A DNA stretch of 56,906 nt from Actinoallomurus purpureus. GTDB taxonomy: Bacteria; Actinomycetota; Actinomycetes; Streptosporangiales; Streptosporangiaceae. The notes beneath the pieces were generated by a model. That model did no database searches. It saw nothing but the letters and a program-made list of their open reading frames with translations, and was not told the DNA's origin. This document shows, piece by piece, positions 24,801 through 31,720 of this stretch. The position numbers and the translations under genes are program-made. Each line of letters opens with the position of its first letter. The stretch's first letter is position 1. The stretch is from positions 1-56,906 of the forward strand of contig NZ_JAMXMY010000037.1 of the NCBI RefSeq assembly GCF_024055795.1. The letters are read 5' to 3'.

Positions 24801-24920
24801 TCAGCTCTTGGGGTTGTCGCCATGCATGGCCTTGTACTCGGCAGAGCCCGGCCACATTCCAGTGGCGCGGTGCGCGAGGTTGGCACACAGACCATGCACG
24901 ATGCCAGGGGAGACGTACAT
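24801..24920 (-). CDS. Small hypothetical protein (39 aa)
   Basis: A 39-codon frame starting with an ATG at 24920, nine bases after GGAGG, and ending at 24801 just before the HNH frame: MYVSPGIVHGLCANLAHRAT... It has a clear ribosome binding site and normal spacing. Sequence is a short amphipathic helix around GLCANLAHRA. No known family. The gap between the HNH gene and the fibre-like gene is otherwise unexplained, which supports it. Confidence 0.6.
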   Translation of the reverse strand: MYVSPGIVHGLCANLAHRATGMWPGSAEYKAMHGDNPKS

Positions 24921-24950
24921 GGGATTCGCCTCCGAGATCCGTGTGGCTGG

Positions 24951-25502
24951 TCAGCTGACCGCGACCCACCACGGCAGGCTGTTGGATTTCACGTTGGACG
25001 CTGGGGTGATCGAGGCCGGCAGGGCGGTCGCGGCGGTGCCGTTGATCGCGAAGCGTAGGGCGGCGGTGCTGAGGTTGGCGTTGGTGTGGCCGCCGTTGGA
25101 TCCGCGCATGAAGGTCAGGGCGCCGGAGAAGTTGACGAGCAGCGCCACCCAGTACATGCCCGGGGCCAGGGCTGTGGAGGAGATCGCCGCGGACTGGGCG
25201 TTCGCGGACGCCTGGATCTGTGTGTCGGTCCCCGCCGAGGCCAGGAGTACCCCGGCCGAGGTGTACAGGCCGATGAAGTTCTGACCAGCGGTGATGGACG
25301 TGGCGGCGGCGCCGTTCGCGAACCACAACTTCGTCGCGGTGATGGGCTTCCGGATGTAGACGGCGACGAGGTAGACGGTCCCGGCGGTCGGGGTCTGGGA
25401 GGTCACCGACACGGACGGATCGTGGCTCCAGGAGAGGAGGCCGTGATCGCTGGGGATGGCGTTCGCCACGCGGTCCGCCGGAGCGAAGATTCGGGAGGTC
25501 AT
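24951..25502 (-). CDS. Probable tail/surface fibre-associated protein
   Basis: A 183-residue protein, ATG at 25502. It begins MTSRIFAPADRVAN, nearly the same 11 residues as the upstream deacetylase protein, then a beta-rich domain (GTVYLVAVYIRKPITATKLWF...FIGLYTSAGVLLASAGT...YWVALLVNFSGALTFMRG). This matches a carbohydrate-binding or fibre-tip jelly-roll frequently found in actinophage fibres. The shared leader suggests both proteins dock onto the same virion site. Role in adsorption is inferred. Confidence 0.7.
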   Translation of the reverse strand: MTSRIFAPADRVANAIPSDHGLLSWSHDPSVSVTSQTPTAGTVYLVAVYIRKPITATKLWFANGAAATSITAGQNFIGLYTSAGVLLASAGTDTQIQASANAQSAAISSTALAPGMYWVALLVNFSGALTFMRGSNGGHTNANLSTAALRFAINGTAATALPASITPASNVKSNSLPWWVAVS

Positions 25503-25513
25503 CGCAGGACACC

Positions 25514-26800
25514 TCAGCCGTAGTAGCGCAGGACATCGCCGATCGTCGCGACGGGCATCCCGGCCGTGTTGATCTTGTCGATGATGGCGTTGAAGTCGGA
25601 CTGTGCGCATTCCAGGGTCGAACCGACCGACCCGGTGACGATCTTGTGGAAGACCAGGATGAGCCACCCGCTGCTGGCCTTGACCTTGTCGATCGTGCCG
25701 GTGCTCGCCGTGGTGAGGCTGGAAGGTGTGACACCGCCGGCGAACGTGCTGATGGAGGAGATCGCCCGCAGCCGGAACGGGTCGGCCGGCGGGAACGTCT
25801 CGGCGGTACGGCGAGCGGTCGTCCTGGCCCAGGAGAAGTACCGGCGGGTGATGTCGACGGTGCTGACGTTGTCGCTTGTCCGGCCGAACTGCCCGAGCGG
25901 GTAGGCCGTCCCATCACCGATGCGGACGCCGTTGCTGATCAGCCAGGCGCGCTGTGCGCGGATGTCGCCTTCGAGCTGGGCCGCGGTCATCCCGGTGTAG
26001 GTCGCGGCGTGGTTGGCGTCGAGTTGGGCGTGAGCTGCGGATTCCCAGCCGAACCGGTCGACGCGGGTTTTGAGGTCGGTGAGGGTGATGTGGTTCGCGG
26101 AGCCGAGCTGGTCGGTGATGGTGAACAGCGACGCGGGGTAGCCGTAGCTGTCGAGCTTGGACCAGGCCAGGTCGCGGGGGCTGCTCCAAGAGTCGTCGAA
26201 GCAGATGGACGCGACACCGGACGGGAAGACCGCGGAGCCATCTGAGATCAGCTCGACGGACTGCAGGTGCACCGTGACGGGGTTGCCGGTGCCGTCGTCC
26301 CAGGCCTGCAGCTGAAGGTCGGTCATGCCCGAGCGGGCCGGCGTGCCGGTCGTGGTGGCGTCCGCGAAGTTGAGGGTGACGGTCACCCAGTCGCCGCTCG
26401 TGATCCACGCGGAGCCGCCGCCGATGAAGAAGCTCCACTTGTAGGTGTTGGCCAGCGAAGACGAGCCGCAGTAGAAGTCCAGCTCATTCAGATGGGTCGC
26501 GTCGTCGACCTTGATGCGGAGGCGGAAGATTTTCCCGGTCGTGTCCGGGACGCTTCCGGCGAACTTGCGGATGTTCGTCTGGGCGGCGGTGCCAGCGGTG
26601 GTCAGCTTCGCGGCCTGGGACCCGCTGATGGAGTCGCTGGTGTCGTTGAGGTTGAACGTCGCGCCCGTGCCCGAGCTGGTCCAGCCGTGCCCGGACTGCA
26701 TCGTCGTGGCGACGCTCGAGGCCTGCGGGAACCGCGGTAGCCGGGCGGTGCCGGGGAACAGCGCCGACCGGTCTGGTGGGGCGAAGTTCCGGGAGGTCAT
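25514..26800 (-). CDS. Tail-associated polysaccharide deacetylase (NodB-like)
   Basis: A 428-residue protein, ATG at 26800. It has an 11-residue shared docking leader (MTSRNFAPPDR), then a beta-sandwich carbohydrate-binding-like domain (about 30-190). The C-terminal NodB-like domain has FDDSW (201-205), YGYPASLFTITDQLG, the second motif region GWESAAHAQL (252-260), YPLGQFG (the Pro-rich RxPxG-like stretch), and LIVLVFHKIV near the end. NodB enzymes remove N- or O-acetyl groups from surface glycans with a metal ion. Glu stands where the first metal-binding His is expected. It is probably a virion enzyme acting on the host envelope. Confidence 0.78.
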   Translation of the reverse strand: MTSRNFAPPDRSALFPGTARLPRFPQASSVATTMQSGHGWTSSGTGATFNLNDTSDSISGSQAAKLTTAGTAAQTNIRKFAGSVPDTTGKIFRLRIKVDDATHLNELDFYCGSSSLANTYKWSFFIGGGSAWITSGDWVTVTLNFADATTTGTPARSGMTDLQLQAWDDGTGNPVTVHLQSVELISDGSAVFPSGVASICFDDSWSSPRDLAWSKLDSYGYPASLFTITDQLGSANHITLTDLKTRVDRFGWESAAHAQLDANHAATYTGMTAAQLEGDIRAQRAWLISNGVRIGDGTAYPLGQFGRTSDNVSTVDITRRYFSWARTTARRTAETFPPADPFRLRAISSISTFAGGVTPSSLTTASTGTIDKVKASSGWLILVFHKIVTGSVGSTLECAQSDFNAIIDKINTAGMPVATIGDVLRYYG

Positions 26801-27078
26801 CGCAGGACGCCGACCGAGACGCGTGGGGTGCCGGTCGAGATGAGTTTCACGGTCGTCGGGGCGGTGCCGGTGCCGGGCGGGCGCAGTTCGATGGAGCCGA
26901 CGGCGGCGGGCAGTAGCCAGGAGCCGTTTCCGCCGACTGCGGGGGTGGATCCGTCGACGGTGGCCCAGACCTCGGCGGCGCCGTCGACGTTGAGGATCTC
27001 GATCAGGTCGGCGTCGACGTCGAAGGTGAGCGTCGTAGGGGTGTTCGCGACGAGTGTTGCGTGCTGCGGGTTGGCCAT
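26797..27078 (-). CDS. Small beta-rich structural protein (93 aa)
   Basis: A 93-residue protein, MANPQHATLVANTPTTLTFDVDADLIEILNVDGAAEVWATVDGSTPAVGG..., ending with an ATGA overlap onto the deacetylase gene. Alternating strands and the 'NVDGAAEVWATVDGSTP' phrase recur in small fibre or decoration proteins of Streptomyces phages. No enzyme motif. Likely a virion component of the same adsorption set. Confidence 0.7.
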   Translation of the reverse strand: MANPQHATLVANTPTTLTFDVDADLIEILNVDGAAEVWATVDGSTPAVGGNGSWLLPAAVGSIELRPPGTGTAPTTVKLISTGTPRVSVGVLR

Positions 27079-27113
27079 CTCGACACCTCCCGGGTGTGGT
27101 GGTTCGGGGTCGG

Positions 27114-27401
27114 TCAGGCGGCGTCACAGAGATGGCGTACGGCGCGGGTGGTGGTGCCGGCTGTGCGGGCCGCGTTCATGCGGGCTTGGTATTCGGCCTC
27201 GATGACGTCTTCGAGGGCGTACAGCGGCTGGCGGGGTGGGGTGCCGGGGACTCGTGTGAGTCGGCCGCGAGCTTCCCAGGTGCTGATGGTGGCGGGTTTG
27301 ACGCCGGCGGCGCGGGCCGCGTTGGCCCGGTCGACGTATTCGCGGCCGTCGGGACCGTGGTGGATCTGGATGTCCAGGGCGTGTTCACCTCCCCCGGACA
27401 T
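27114..27401 (-). CDS. Helix-turn-helix (MerR/AlpA-like) DNA-binding protein
   Basis: A 95-residue protein. I choose the ATG at 27401 because the alternative at 27440 lies inside a strong hairpin. Residues about 22-65 (EYVDRANAARAAGVKPATISTWEARGRLTRVPGTPPRQPLYALEDV) are a winged HTH of the MerR/excisionase type, with 'GVKPATISTWEARGRL' as recognition helix and 'YALEDV' wing. It lies just downstream of the Ro gene behind a hairpin that may insulate it. Likely a small regulator; target unknown. Confidence 0.75.
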   Translation of the reverse strand: MSGGGEHALDIQIHHGPDGREYVDRANAARAAGVKPATISTWEARGRLTRVPGTPPRQPLYALEDVIEAEYQARMNAARTAGTTTRAVRHLCDAA

Positions 27402-27402
27402 G

Positions 27403-27443
27403 CGTATGCCCCCAGCCGTTTTGTGTCCGGCTGAGGGCATACG
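27403..27443 (-). terminator. Long hairpin between the Ro gene and the HTH gene
   Basis: Arms at 27403-27418 and 27428-27443 pair over 16 positions with one mismatch around a 9-base loop containing TTTT. No U tract follows on the minus strand. It may end or slow transcription from the Ro cassette, or act as an operator, or hide the ribosome binding site (GGGGG) of the HTH gene that starts two bases later. Confidence 0.6.
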
Positions 27444-27521
27444 TCTGCTTGCTGATCAGTTTGCCACCGCAGGTGAGAGCGCTGCAACCAGGGACGCTCC
27501 GACGCGCCGAGGGTGATCGTC

Positions 27522-29198
27522 TCAGGGAGTCTTCTGCTTCCACGGCCAGGTGGCGTTCCGCCCGGCTTCCAGGAGCGGGATGAGCCCGAACGCCCGGTCG
27601 GTGAGCCCGCCGAAGGTGTGCCGCTGTCCGTGGCCGGACGGGCCGTGACCGTGCTGGTAGCCCGCGAGGTTCCAGGTGTAGACCGGGACGTTGTCCGGGA
27701 CCTGGCCGGTCGGGTTGGCACCGTGGTAGCCGCCCCACGCCTGCTCGTCGGTGACGATGACGACCCGGTCGTGACCGCGATAGTTCGCCCGTACGGCCTC
27801 GGCGGTGTTCGTGCCGCCCATCGAGCCGAACTCCTTCAGCGCGGTCAGGACCGAGCTTCCGGCCTGCAGGCGGATCGGGCGGTGGCTGGTGCCGAACTCC
27901 ACCAGGTCGGCGGACGCCGCACGCAGAGCGAGCGCCGTGCCGAAGATGGCCGCCGAGTCGGCGCGGTTCAGCCCGGACCGCTCGGAGATCGGACCGAACA
28001 TCGAGCCGGACCGGTCGACGAGGATGAGCGTGCGGCCCGGCAGCGCGGGGACGTTCGCCAGCGAGGCGTTCAGTGCCTTCTCCAGCGCCCAGGCCCAGCG
28101 CAGCGACGGGGCCGCGTTGTAGGCCGCGAGGAACCGGAACGGGAACTGCCGAGACTTGGCGACCTGCTCGGGGTCGGCGATCCGCGCGGCGATCTGCTCG
28201 GCGACCTCGTCGGAGACGCCGGCCTGGTCGAAGTTCCGCAGGTTCCGCAGCAGGGCCATGTACCCCATGGAGGGGATGAGCGCCTCCCATACCTTGGCGT
28301 CGAGCGGGCCCTGCAGCCATCCGGCGACCGACTCCCAGCTCATCCCGGCGTCCTTCAGGACGAACGCGGCCTGGCTGCGGTCGAACAGCGCGCGGCGCTC
28401 CTCGACCGGCCAGGACATCAGCTCGGCGTGGTTGCCGATGGTGATGAGTGTCTCGGGGATCGGATTGTCACGGCCGTGTCGACGGTCGAGGGCGTGCTTG
28501 AACAGGTCACCCTGCCAGGCACCCCAGGCCTCGGCGTGGCTGCCGGCCGTCGGGTGGACGAGGTCGACGACGTCGCCGAATCGGAAGCCCTTGGAGTCGG
28601 TGTCGTACTTCAGCAGTGCCCGCTCGTTGTAGAGCCGGGCGACCGCGTCGGCGACACCGCGCTTGACCGGCTTGGGAATGTTCCGGCCGTACTTGGAGGT
28701 CCAGTAGGCGAGCATCTCGCCGGGCTCGTCGGCGCGTTGGAGGACCGAGTCGACGACGCGGCGGTTCGCCGAGGCGTGGTAGGCGAGGTTGTCGCCGCCG
28801 AACGTGACGGCGGCCTGCTCCGCGCCGGCCTCGTGCGGGCGCCGCGGCCGGGTGCCCGCGGCGGCGAGGCGGGCGTGGACGTATTCGGCGGCGCCGACGA
28901 TCGCTGCGGATCGCATGTTGGCGTCGGTCCGGAGCCATGCGAGCAGGGCGGCGGTCCAGTCGGGGTCGGCGACGGCGAGCTGGCGGACGAGGGTGACGTA
29001 CCGGTCGTCGCGCTGCTTGGCGCGCTCGTAGAAGGTGTCTTCGCCGACCATGTTGGCGATGGCCAGGAGGAAGAGCTCGGACTTGGCGTCGCGGGCGTGG
29101 CCGGGCGCGCCTTCGTGGGTGCGGCCGGTCGGGGTGGTCTCGCTGCGTACCGGGCTGAAGATTGCCGGGCGGGTGCCGCGCTGGTTGAACTTGGACAC
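27522..29198 (-). CDS. rsr: Ro60/TROVE domain protein (Rsr)
   Basis: A 558-residue ring-forming RNA-binding protein of the Ro60 family. It has an N-terminal TROVE HEAT-repeat domain (about residues 1-370, with ARDAKSELFLLAIANMVGEDTFYERAKQRD and LPRTL-like helices). A C-terminal von Willebrand A domain has an intact MIDAS: DRSGSM (395-400), GGTNT (461-465) and TDE (484). Ro60 binds Y RNAs and misfolded RNA, and in bacteria tethers PNPase or joins stress RNA processing. Start is a GTG at 29198; the frame is open upstream but runs through an RNA gene. Its SD lies within the terminator-like hairpin of the upstream Y RNA. Confidence 0.92.
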   Translation of the reverse strand: MSKFNQRGTRPAIFSPVRSETTPTGRTHEGAPGHARDAKSELFLLAIANMVGEDTFYERAKQRDDRYVTLVRQLAVADPDWTAALLAWLRTDANMRSAAIVGAAEYVHARLAAAGTRPRRPHEAGAEQAAVTFGGDNLAYHASANRRVVDSVLQRADEPGEMLAYWTSKYGRNIPKPVKRGVADAVARLYNERALLKYDTDSKGFRFGDVVDLVHPTAGSHAEAWGAWQGDLFKHALDRRHGRDNPIPETLITIGNHAELMSWPVEERRALFDRSQAAFVLKDAGMSWESVAGWLQGPLDAKVWEALIPSMGYMALLRNLRNFDQAGVSDEVAEQIAARIADPEQVAKSRQFPFRFLAAYNAAPSLRWAWALEKALNASLANVPALPGRTLILVDRSGSMFGPISERSGLNRADSAAIFGTALALRAASADLVEFGTSHRPIRLQAGSSVLTALKEFGSMGGTNTAEAVRANYRGHDRVVIVTDEQAWGGYHGANPTGQVPDNVPVYTWNLAGYQHGHGPSGHGQRHTFGGLTDRAFGLIPLLEAGRNATWPWKQKTP

Positions 29199-29199
29199 G

Positions 29200-29231
29200 A
29201 AAAAGGTCTCCTTCCGCACCGGGAGGAGACC
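29200..29231 (-). terminator. Intrinsic terminator of the Y RNA overlapping the Ro ribosome binding site
   Basis: On the minus strand GGTCTCCT (29231-29224) pairs with AGGAGACC (29212-29205), an 8-bp stem with an 11-base loop, followed directly by TTTTT (29204-29200) and then the GTG of the Ro gene. The right arm contains AAGGAG, the only good Shine-Dalgarno for that gene. It begins four bases after the closing stem of the Y RNA. Confidence 0.8.
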
Positions 29232-29234
29232 CCT

Positions 29235-29394
29235 CTTCATCGCCTGGTGCCCGAGATCGAGTCGACGGAGGTGACGTTGGCGCTCTGCCGTTGAGCTACA
29301 CCGGCCGTGAGGCCGGTGGCAGGACTCGAACCTGCACACACCCCATTAACAGTGGAAGTAACCCCTGTCTGCGCACCGGGCACCAGCGATGAAG
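29235..29394 (-). ncRNA. yrlA: Y RNA (YrlA-like) with circularly permuted tRNA-mimic domain
   Basis: The 160-nt RNA is closed by a perfect 18-bp stem, interrupted by one bulged G at 29244: CTTCATCGC/GCGATGAAG plus TGGTGCCCG/CGGGCACCA (29394-29377 with 29253-29235). Inside, 5' to 3', come a T arm (GCAGG-TTCGAGT-CCTGC, 29335-29319), an acceptor-like 7-bp stem CACCGGC/GCCGGTG capped by a 6-nt loop (29318-29299), TA as positions 8-9, and a D arm (GCTC-AACGGCA-GAGC, 29296-29282). The T half precedes the D half, so the order is that of a tRNA opened at the anticodon and closed at the acceptor. A bulged closing stem is the Ro60-binding form in Y RNAs. It sits immediately upstream of the Ro gene. Confidence 0.87.
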
Positions 29395-29471
29395 TTGTGT
29401 GTCCTCCCGAGATCAGTGACGGCGCCGGTGGGTTTCTGTTCGAGAGAAGTAACCGGAGCCTTCGCACCGGG
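29355..29471 (-). repeat. Two copies of CCCGGTGCG-N8-GGTTACTTC
   Basis: On the minus strand the 9-mers CCCGGTGCG and GGTTACTTC occur twice in the same order with exactly 8 bases between them: 29471-29446 and 29380-29355, 91 bases apart. A third CCCGGTGCG lies in the terminator loop (29223-29215). The second copy is inside the Y RNA between its closing stem and T arm; the first lies upstream. Function unknown. Confidence 0.8.
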
Positions 29472-29521
29472 AGGTGCTGATGACGATCGTACGCAGAGGA
29501 GGCCGTTCCGCGCTTCGATTT

Positions 29522-29698
29522 CTATGCCGACAGCGGCACGGCGGCTGGGGCGAGGGCCAGTTGGATGCTGCAGGGCCGGTCAGCATGCCGGGGCCGGATG
29601 CACACCCACCGGCCGGCGACCTGGCGGACGAGGTGGTCGTCGCAGGTGACCGGGATGAGGACGCCGTCGGCCAGGACGGCGTCGATGGTGGGGGGCAT
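29522..29698 (-). CDS. Small hypothetical protein (58 aa)
   Basis: A 58-residue frame starting at an ATG at 29698 (MPPTIDAVLADGVLIPVTCDDHLVRQVAGRWVCIRPR...), about 125 bases upstream of the Y RNA. A short beta unit with two Cys is visible. The frame continues upstream to 29728, so the start is not certain. No family recognised. It separates the IclR-like regulator from the Ro cassette. Confidence 0.5.
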   Translation of the reverse strand: MPPTIDAVLADGVLIPVTCDDHLVRQVAGRWVCIRPRHADRPCSIQLALAPAAVPLSA

Positions 29699-29717
29699 GA
29701 TCCGATTCTTCCAGCGG

Positions 29718-30029
29718 TCACTGACCATCCGGGCGGCTGACGCCGTGCTGGCGCGCTTCTCGTCTCAGGTGGGCTTGCTGTTTGCGCCGGCAGTAGCGGA
29801 GCAGGTCGATCTGGTCGCCGAGGACCCACCGGGCGCCGGGGACGTGGGTGGCGTAGCCCTCGACGACGAGGGTGTTGAGCAGGTGGTAGACGGTGGAGAG
29901 GGCGATGCCGGTTTCGGCGGCGATGTGCTTGGCCGTTGCGCCGCCGGGGCTCGATCCGATGACTTCGAGGATGTTGGTGGCTCGTTGCACGGACGTGATG
30001 ATGGTGCCTTCATCGGTGGTTTCGGCCAT
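29718..30029 (-). CDS. IclR-type winged-helix regulator, DNA-binding domain only
   Basis: A 103-residue protein. Residues 12-70 (TSVQRATNILEVIGSSPGGATAKHIAAETGIALSTVYHLLNTLVVEGYATHVPGARWVLG) match the IclR winged helix-turn-helix closely. The effector-binding domain (about 170 residues) that normally follows is absent; the C-terminus is a short basic tail. Such stand-alone domains are common in phage regulators. It lies upstream of the Ro/Y RNA cassette and downstream of the early operon and could control either. Confidence 0.8.
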   Translation of the reverse strand: MAETTDEGTIITSVQRATNILEVIGSSPGGATAKHIAAETGIALSTVYHLLNTLVVEGYATHVPGARWVLGDQIDLLRYCRRKQQAHLRREARQHGVSRPDGQ

Positions 30030-30087
30030 GCCCGGAATGGTGACACGGTGGGCGTATCACGGCTAGTGCGCAATGAAATGCGTCGGG

Positions 30088-30459
30088 TTATCTCCGGTTC
30101 CTGCGTCGTGCTCGCCGACGGCGCGCGTATTCGGAACCGTTGACCTTCAGCGGCGGGACGGTGCCGCGCCGGAGGCTGGCCCGGCAGATCGGGCAGCGCC
30201 GCCAGTGCGTGCGGTAGTCGCGGTACATGAGCGGCGCGAACGATCGGTGCATGGCCGTGGCCGTGGACTGCACGCTGAGCGTGAACTGCCGCACGATGGG
30301 GCGCATCGCTTCTGCCAGCTTCATCACGTCCGGCATGACCGACGTGGGGTCTGGTGGCTGGTCCGGGATCAGCCGGCCGATGCTCACCCAGGGACTGTCC
30401 TCGAGCGGCGCGTCGGCCGGTGCCGCGAAGATTTCACCGTCTCCGGTGGGCGTGGTCAT
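30088..30459 (-). CDS. Hypothetical protein with CPxC motif and basic tail (123 aa)
   Basis: A 123-residue protein. The first 40 residues are acidic and Pro-rich, then a helical middle (SVMPDVMKLAEAMRPIVRQFTLSVQ), then RRCPICRASLRRG with a single CxxC and a strongly Arg-rich end (ARRRRARRRNRR). This suggests nucleic-acid binding, but only half a zinc ribbon is visible. Stop-start overlaps place it at the end of the early operon. Confidence 0.7.
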   Translation of the reverse strand: MTTPTGDGEIFAAPADAPLEDSPWVSIGRLIPDQPPDPTSVMPDVMKLAEAMRPIVRQFTLSVQSTATAMHRSFAPLMYRDYRTHWRRCPICRASLRRGTVPPLKVNGSEYARRRRARRRNRR

Positions 30460-30680
30460 CGTGCCTCCTGGGCGACCTCGTCAACGAGTGAGGCCAGAGC
30501 GGTCGCTGCGGCGGAGACCTCGTTCATCTTGTCGGTCGGCAGCGTGGTGAGCACGGCACGGGCCTGCTCCAGGTCGCCGCGGAACATCCATCCCATGGCG
30601 GCCTGCACGATCATGACCTGGGTGGCGTTCTCCATGGCCTCCCGCATCTCGCGGAGCCACTCCGGTTCGCTCATGCTCAT
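30456..30680 (-). CDS. Small helical hypothetical protein (74 aa)
   Basis: A 74-residue protein starting MSMSEPEWLREMREAMENATQVMIVQAAMGWMFRGDLEQARAVL..., coupled on both sides by ATGA overlaps. All-helical, with a TPR-like helix pair around residues 25-48 (MGWMFRGDLEQARAVLTTLP). No known family. The upstream extension of the frame overlaps the preceding gene and is not used. Confidence 0.7.
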   Translation of the reverse strand: MSMSEPEWLREMREAMENATQVMIVQAAMGWMFRGDLEQARAVLTTLPTDKMNEVSAAATALASLVDEVAQEAR

Positions 30681-31543
30681 ACCGCCTTGGGGGTGGGCTG
30701 GTCGTCGGTGAATTCGGGGGCCGTCTTCTTCTTCTTCTTCTGCTCGGCTTCGTATTCGTCCTGGTACTTGTCGTACTCGGCGACGGTCATGATCAGCCCG
30801 CACTTGTCCGGGTCGGCGTGGCAGCGCACGGTCGGCCGGGTGGGGTCGTCGTGGAAGAACAGGCTGTACCGGCCGCAGCGTCGGCAGGGGATCGGTTTCT
30901 TGGTCAGGGGCGGTCGGGTGTTCGTCGCGTTCTGCAGGCGGCGGTGCCACCACTGCACGCCGGTTCCGTACGGCTTGCTGATCTGCGGGTGCGCGAGCAT
31001 GTGGTCCAGGTGCTCGCCGTGCCAGGCGGTCGTGCTGGTGAGCGCATGCGCTGAGACGCCGCGGCGGGGTGGTGCCGGCCACCGCTGGGAGTTGCGGTAT
31101 TCGATCTCCCAGGTGCGCAGCCATTCCAGGAGCTCGTCCAGGTCGTCGTGCCCTGGTGAGGGGGAGCGGTCTTCCTGGGTGCCGCTGACACGACCGGCGG
31201 AGTAGTCCCCGGGCTCGTTGTAGCCGTCGCTCTGCTCCAGGTGGAGCGGGGTGAGGTCGTCGAGTTCGGCGAGGTTCGCGCGGATCGTGGCGGTGCAGCC
31301 GGTGCACCAGATCGGGTCGCCGTACCGGGGGCGGATGCTGGGCGGCTCTGGGCGTTCGCCGTGCGTGGGGTGGGGCCGTGGGCCGGCGGCATCGGGGCCG
31401 TTGCGGTGCTTGGCGAGTTCCCACTTCGCAACGCGTTCGGCGTGCTGTTCTTCGGCGGCCTGCCAGTCGGCGAGTGCGGCCTCGAAGTCGGCGATGGCCC
31501 GGCGGTAGCGGTTGTTGCAGCGTCCGGGGCAGATGTCGGTCAA
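30677..31543 (-). CDS. Zinc-binding hypothetical protein (288 aa)
   Basis: A 288-residue protein with three Cys pairs: CPGRCNN near the N-terminus, WCTGCTATIRANL at about residue 80, and CRRCGRYSLFFHDDPTRPTVRCHADPDKCG near 225-255. The N-terminal helix resembles a coiled coil (FEAALADWQAAEEQHAERVAKWE). An Arg/Lys-rich acidic end follows. Proteins of this layout, with a CxxC zinc ribbon and 'DDLTPLHLEQSDGYN', are found in early operons of actinophages without an assigned role. Confidence 0.75.
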   Translation of the reverse strand: MTDICPGRCNNRYRRAIADFEAALADWQAAEEQHAERVAKWELAKHRNGPDAAGPRPHPTHGERPEPPSIRPRYGDPIWCTGCTATIRANLAELDDLTPLHLEQSDGYNEPGDYSAGRVSGTQEDRSPSPGHDDLDELLEWLRTWEIEYRNSQRWPAPPRRGVSAHALTSTTAWHGEHLDHMLAHPQISKPYGTGVQWWHRRLQNATNTRPPLTKKPIPCRRCGRYSLFFHDDPTRPTVRCHADPDKCGLIMTVAEYDKYQDEYEAEQKKKKKTAPEFTDDQPTPKAV

Positions 31544-31570
31544 TGCGGTTCCTCGGGGTCGGCGACGTGG

Positions 31571-31720
31571 TCAGAGGGCCCAGCGCCACAGGGCGACCTG
31601 TAGCGGGATGGCCGTGATGAGCAGGACGACGGTCAGGACGCGGATGAACGCGGCCGTGGCGGCGGGGACGTCGTTGACCGCCAGCGGGACGGGCTCGGCG
31701 TGGTCGTGGCCGTTGATCAC
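31571..31720 (-). CDS. Small membrane protein (49 aa)
   Basis: A 49-residue protein from a GTG at 31720, six bases after AAGGAG; the start is fixed by this site and by overlap with the upstream stop. A single membrane segment, residues about 24-45 (FIRVLTVVLLITAIPLQVALW), follows a polar N-terminus. It has no recognised domain. A small early membrane protein of this sort could be an exclusion or holin-like factor, but nothing in the sequence decides. Confidence 0.7.
   Translation of the reverse strand: MINGHDHAEPVPLAVNDVPAATAAFIRVLTVVLLITAIPLQVALWRWAL

Noticed and set aside
29282-29335. An ordinary tRNA gene suggested by the T-arm and D-arm sequences
   Set aside because: The arms are in reverse order for a normal tRNA and there is no anticodon arm or CCA-side end; the permuted, bulged-stem form fits a Y RNA instead.
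29199-29339. N-terminal 47-residue extension of the Ro protein starting at an ATG at 29339
   Set aside because: The extension runs through the T arm, D arm and terminator of the Y RNA and has no Ro-like sequence; a GTG at 29198 with AAGGAG upstream gives the normal N-terminus.
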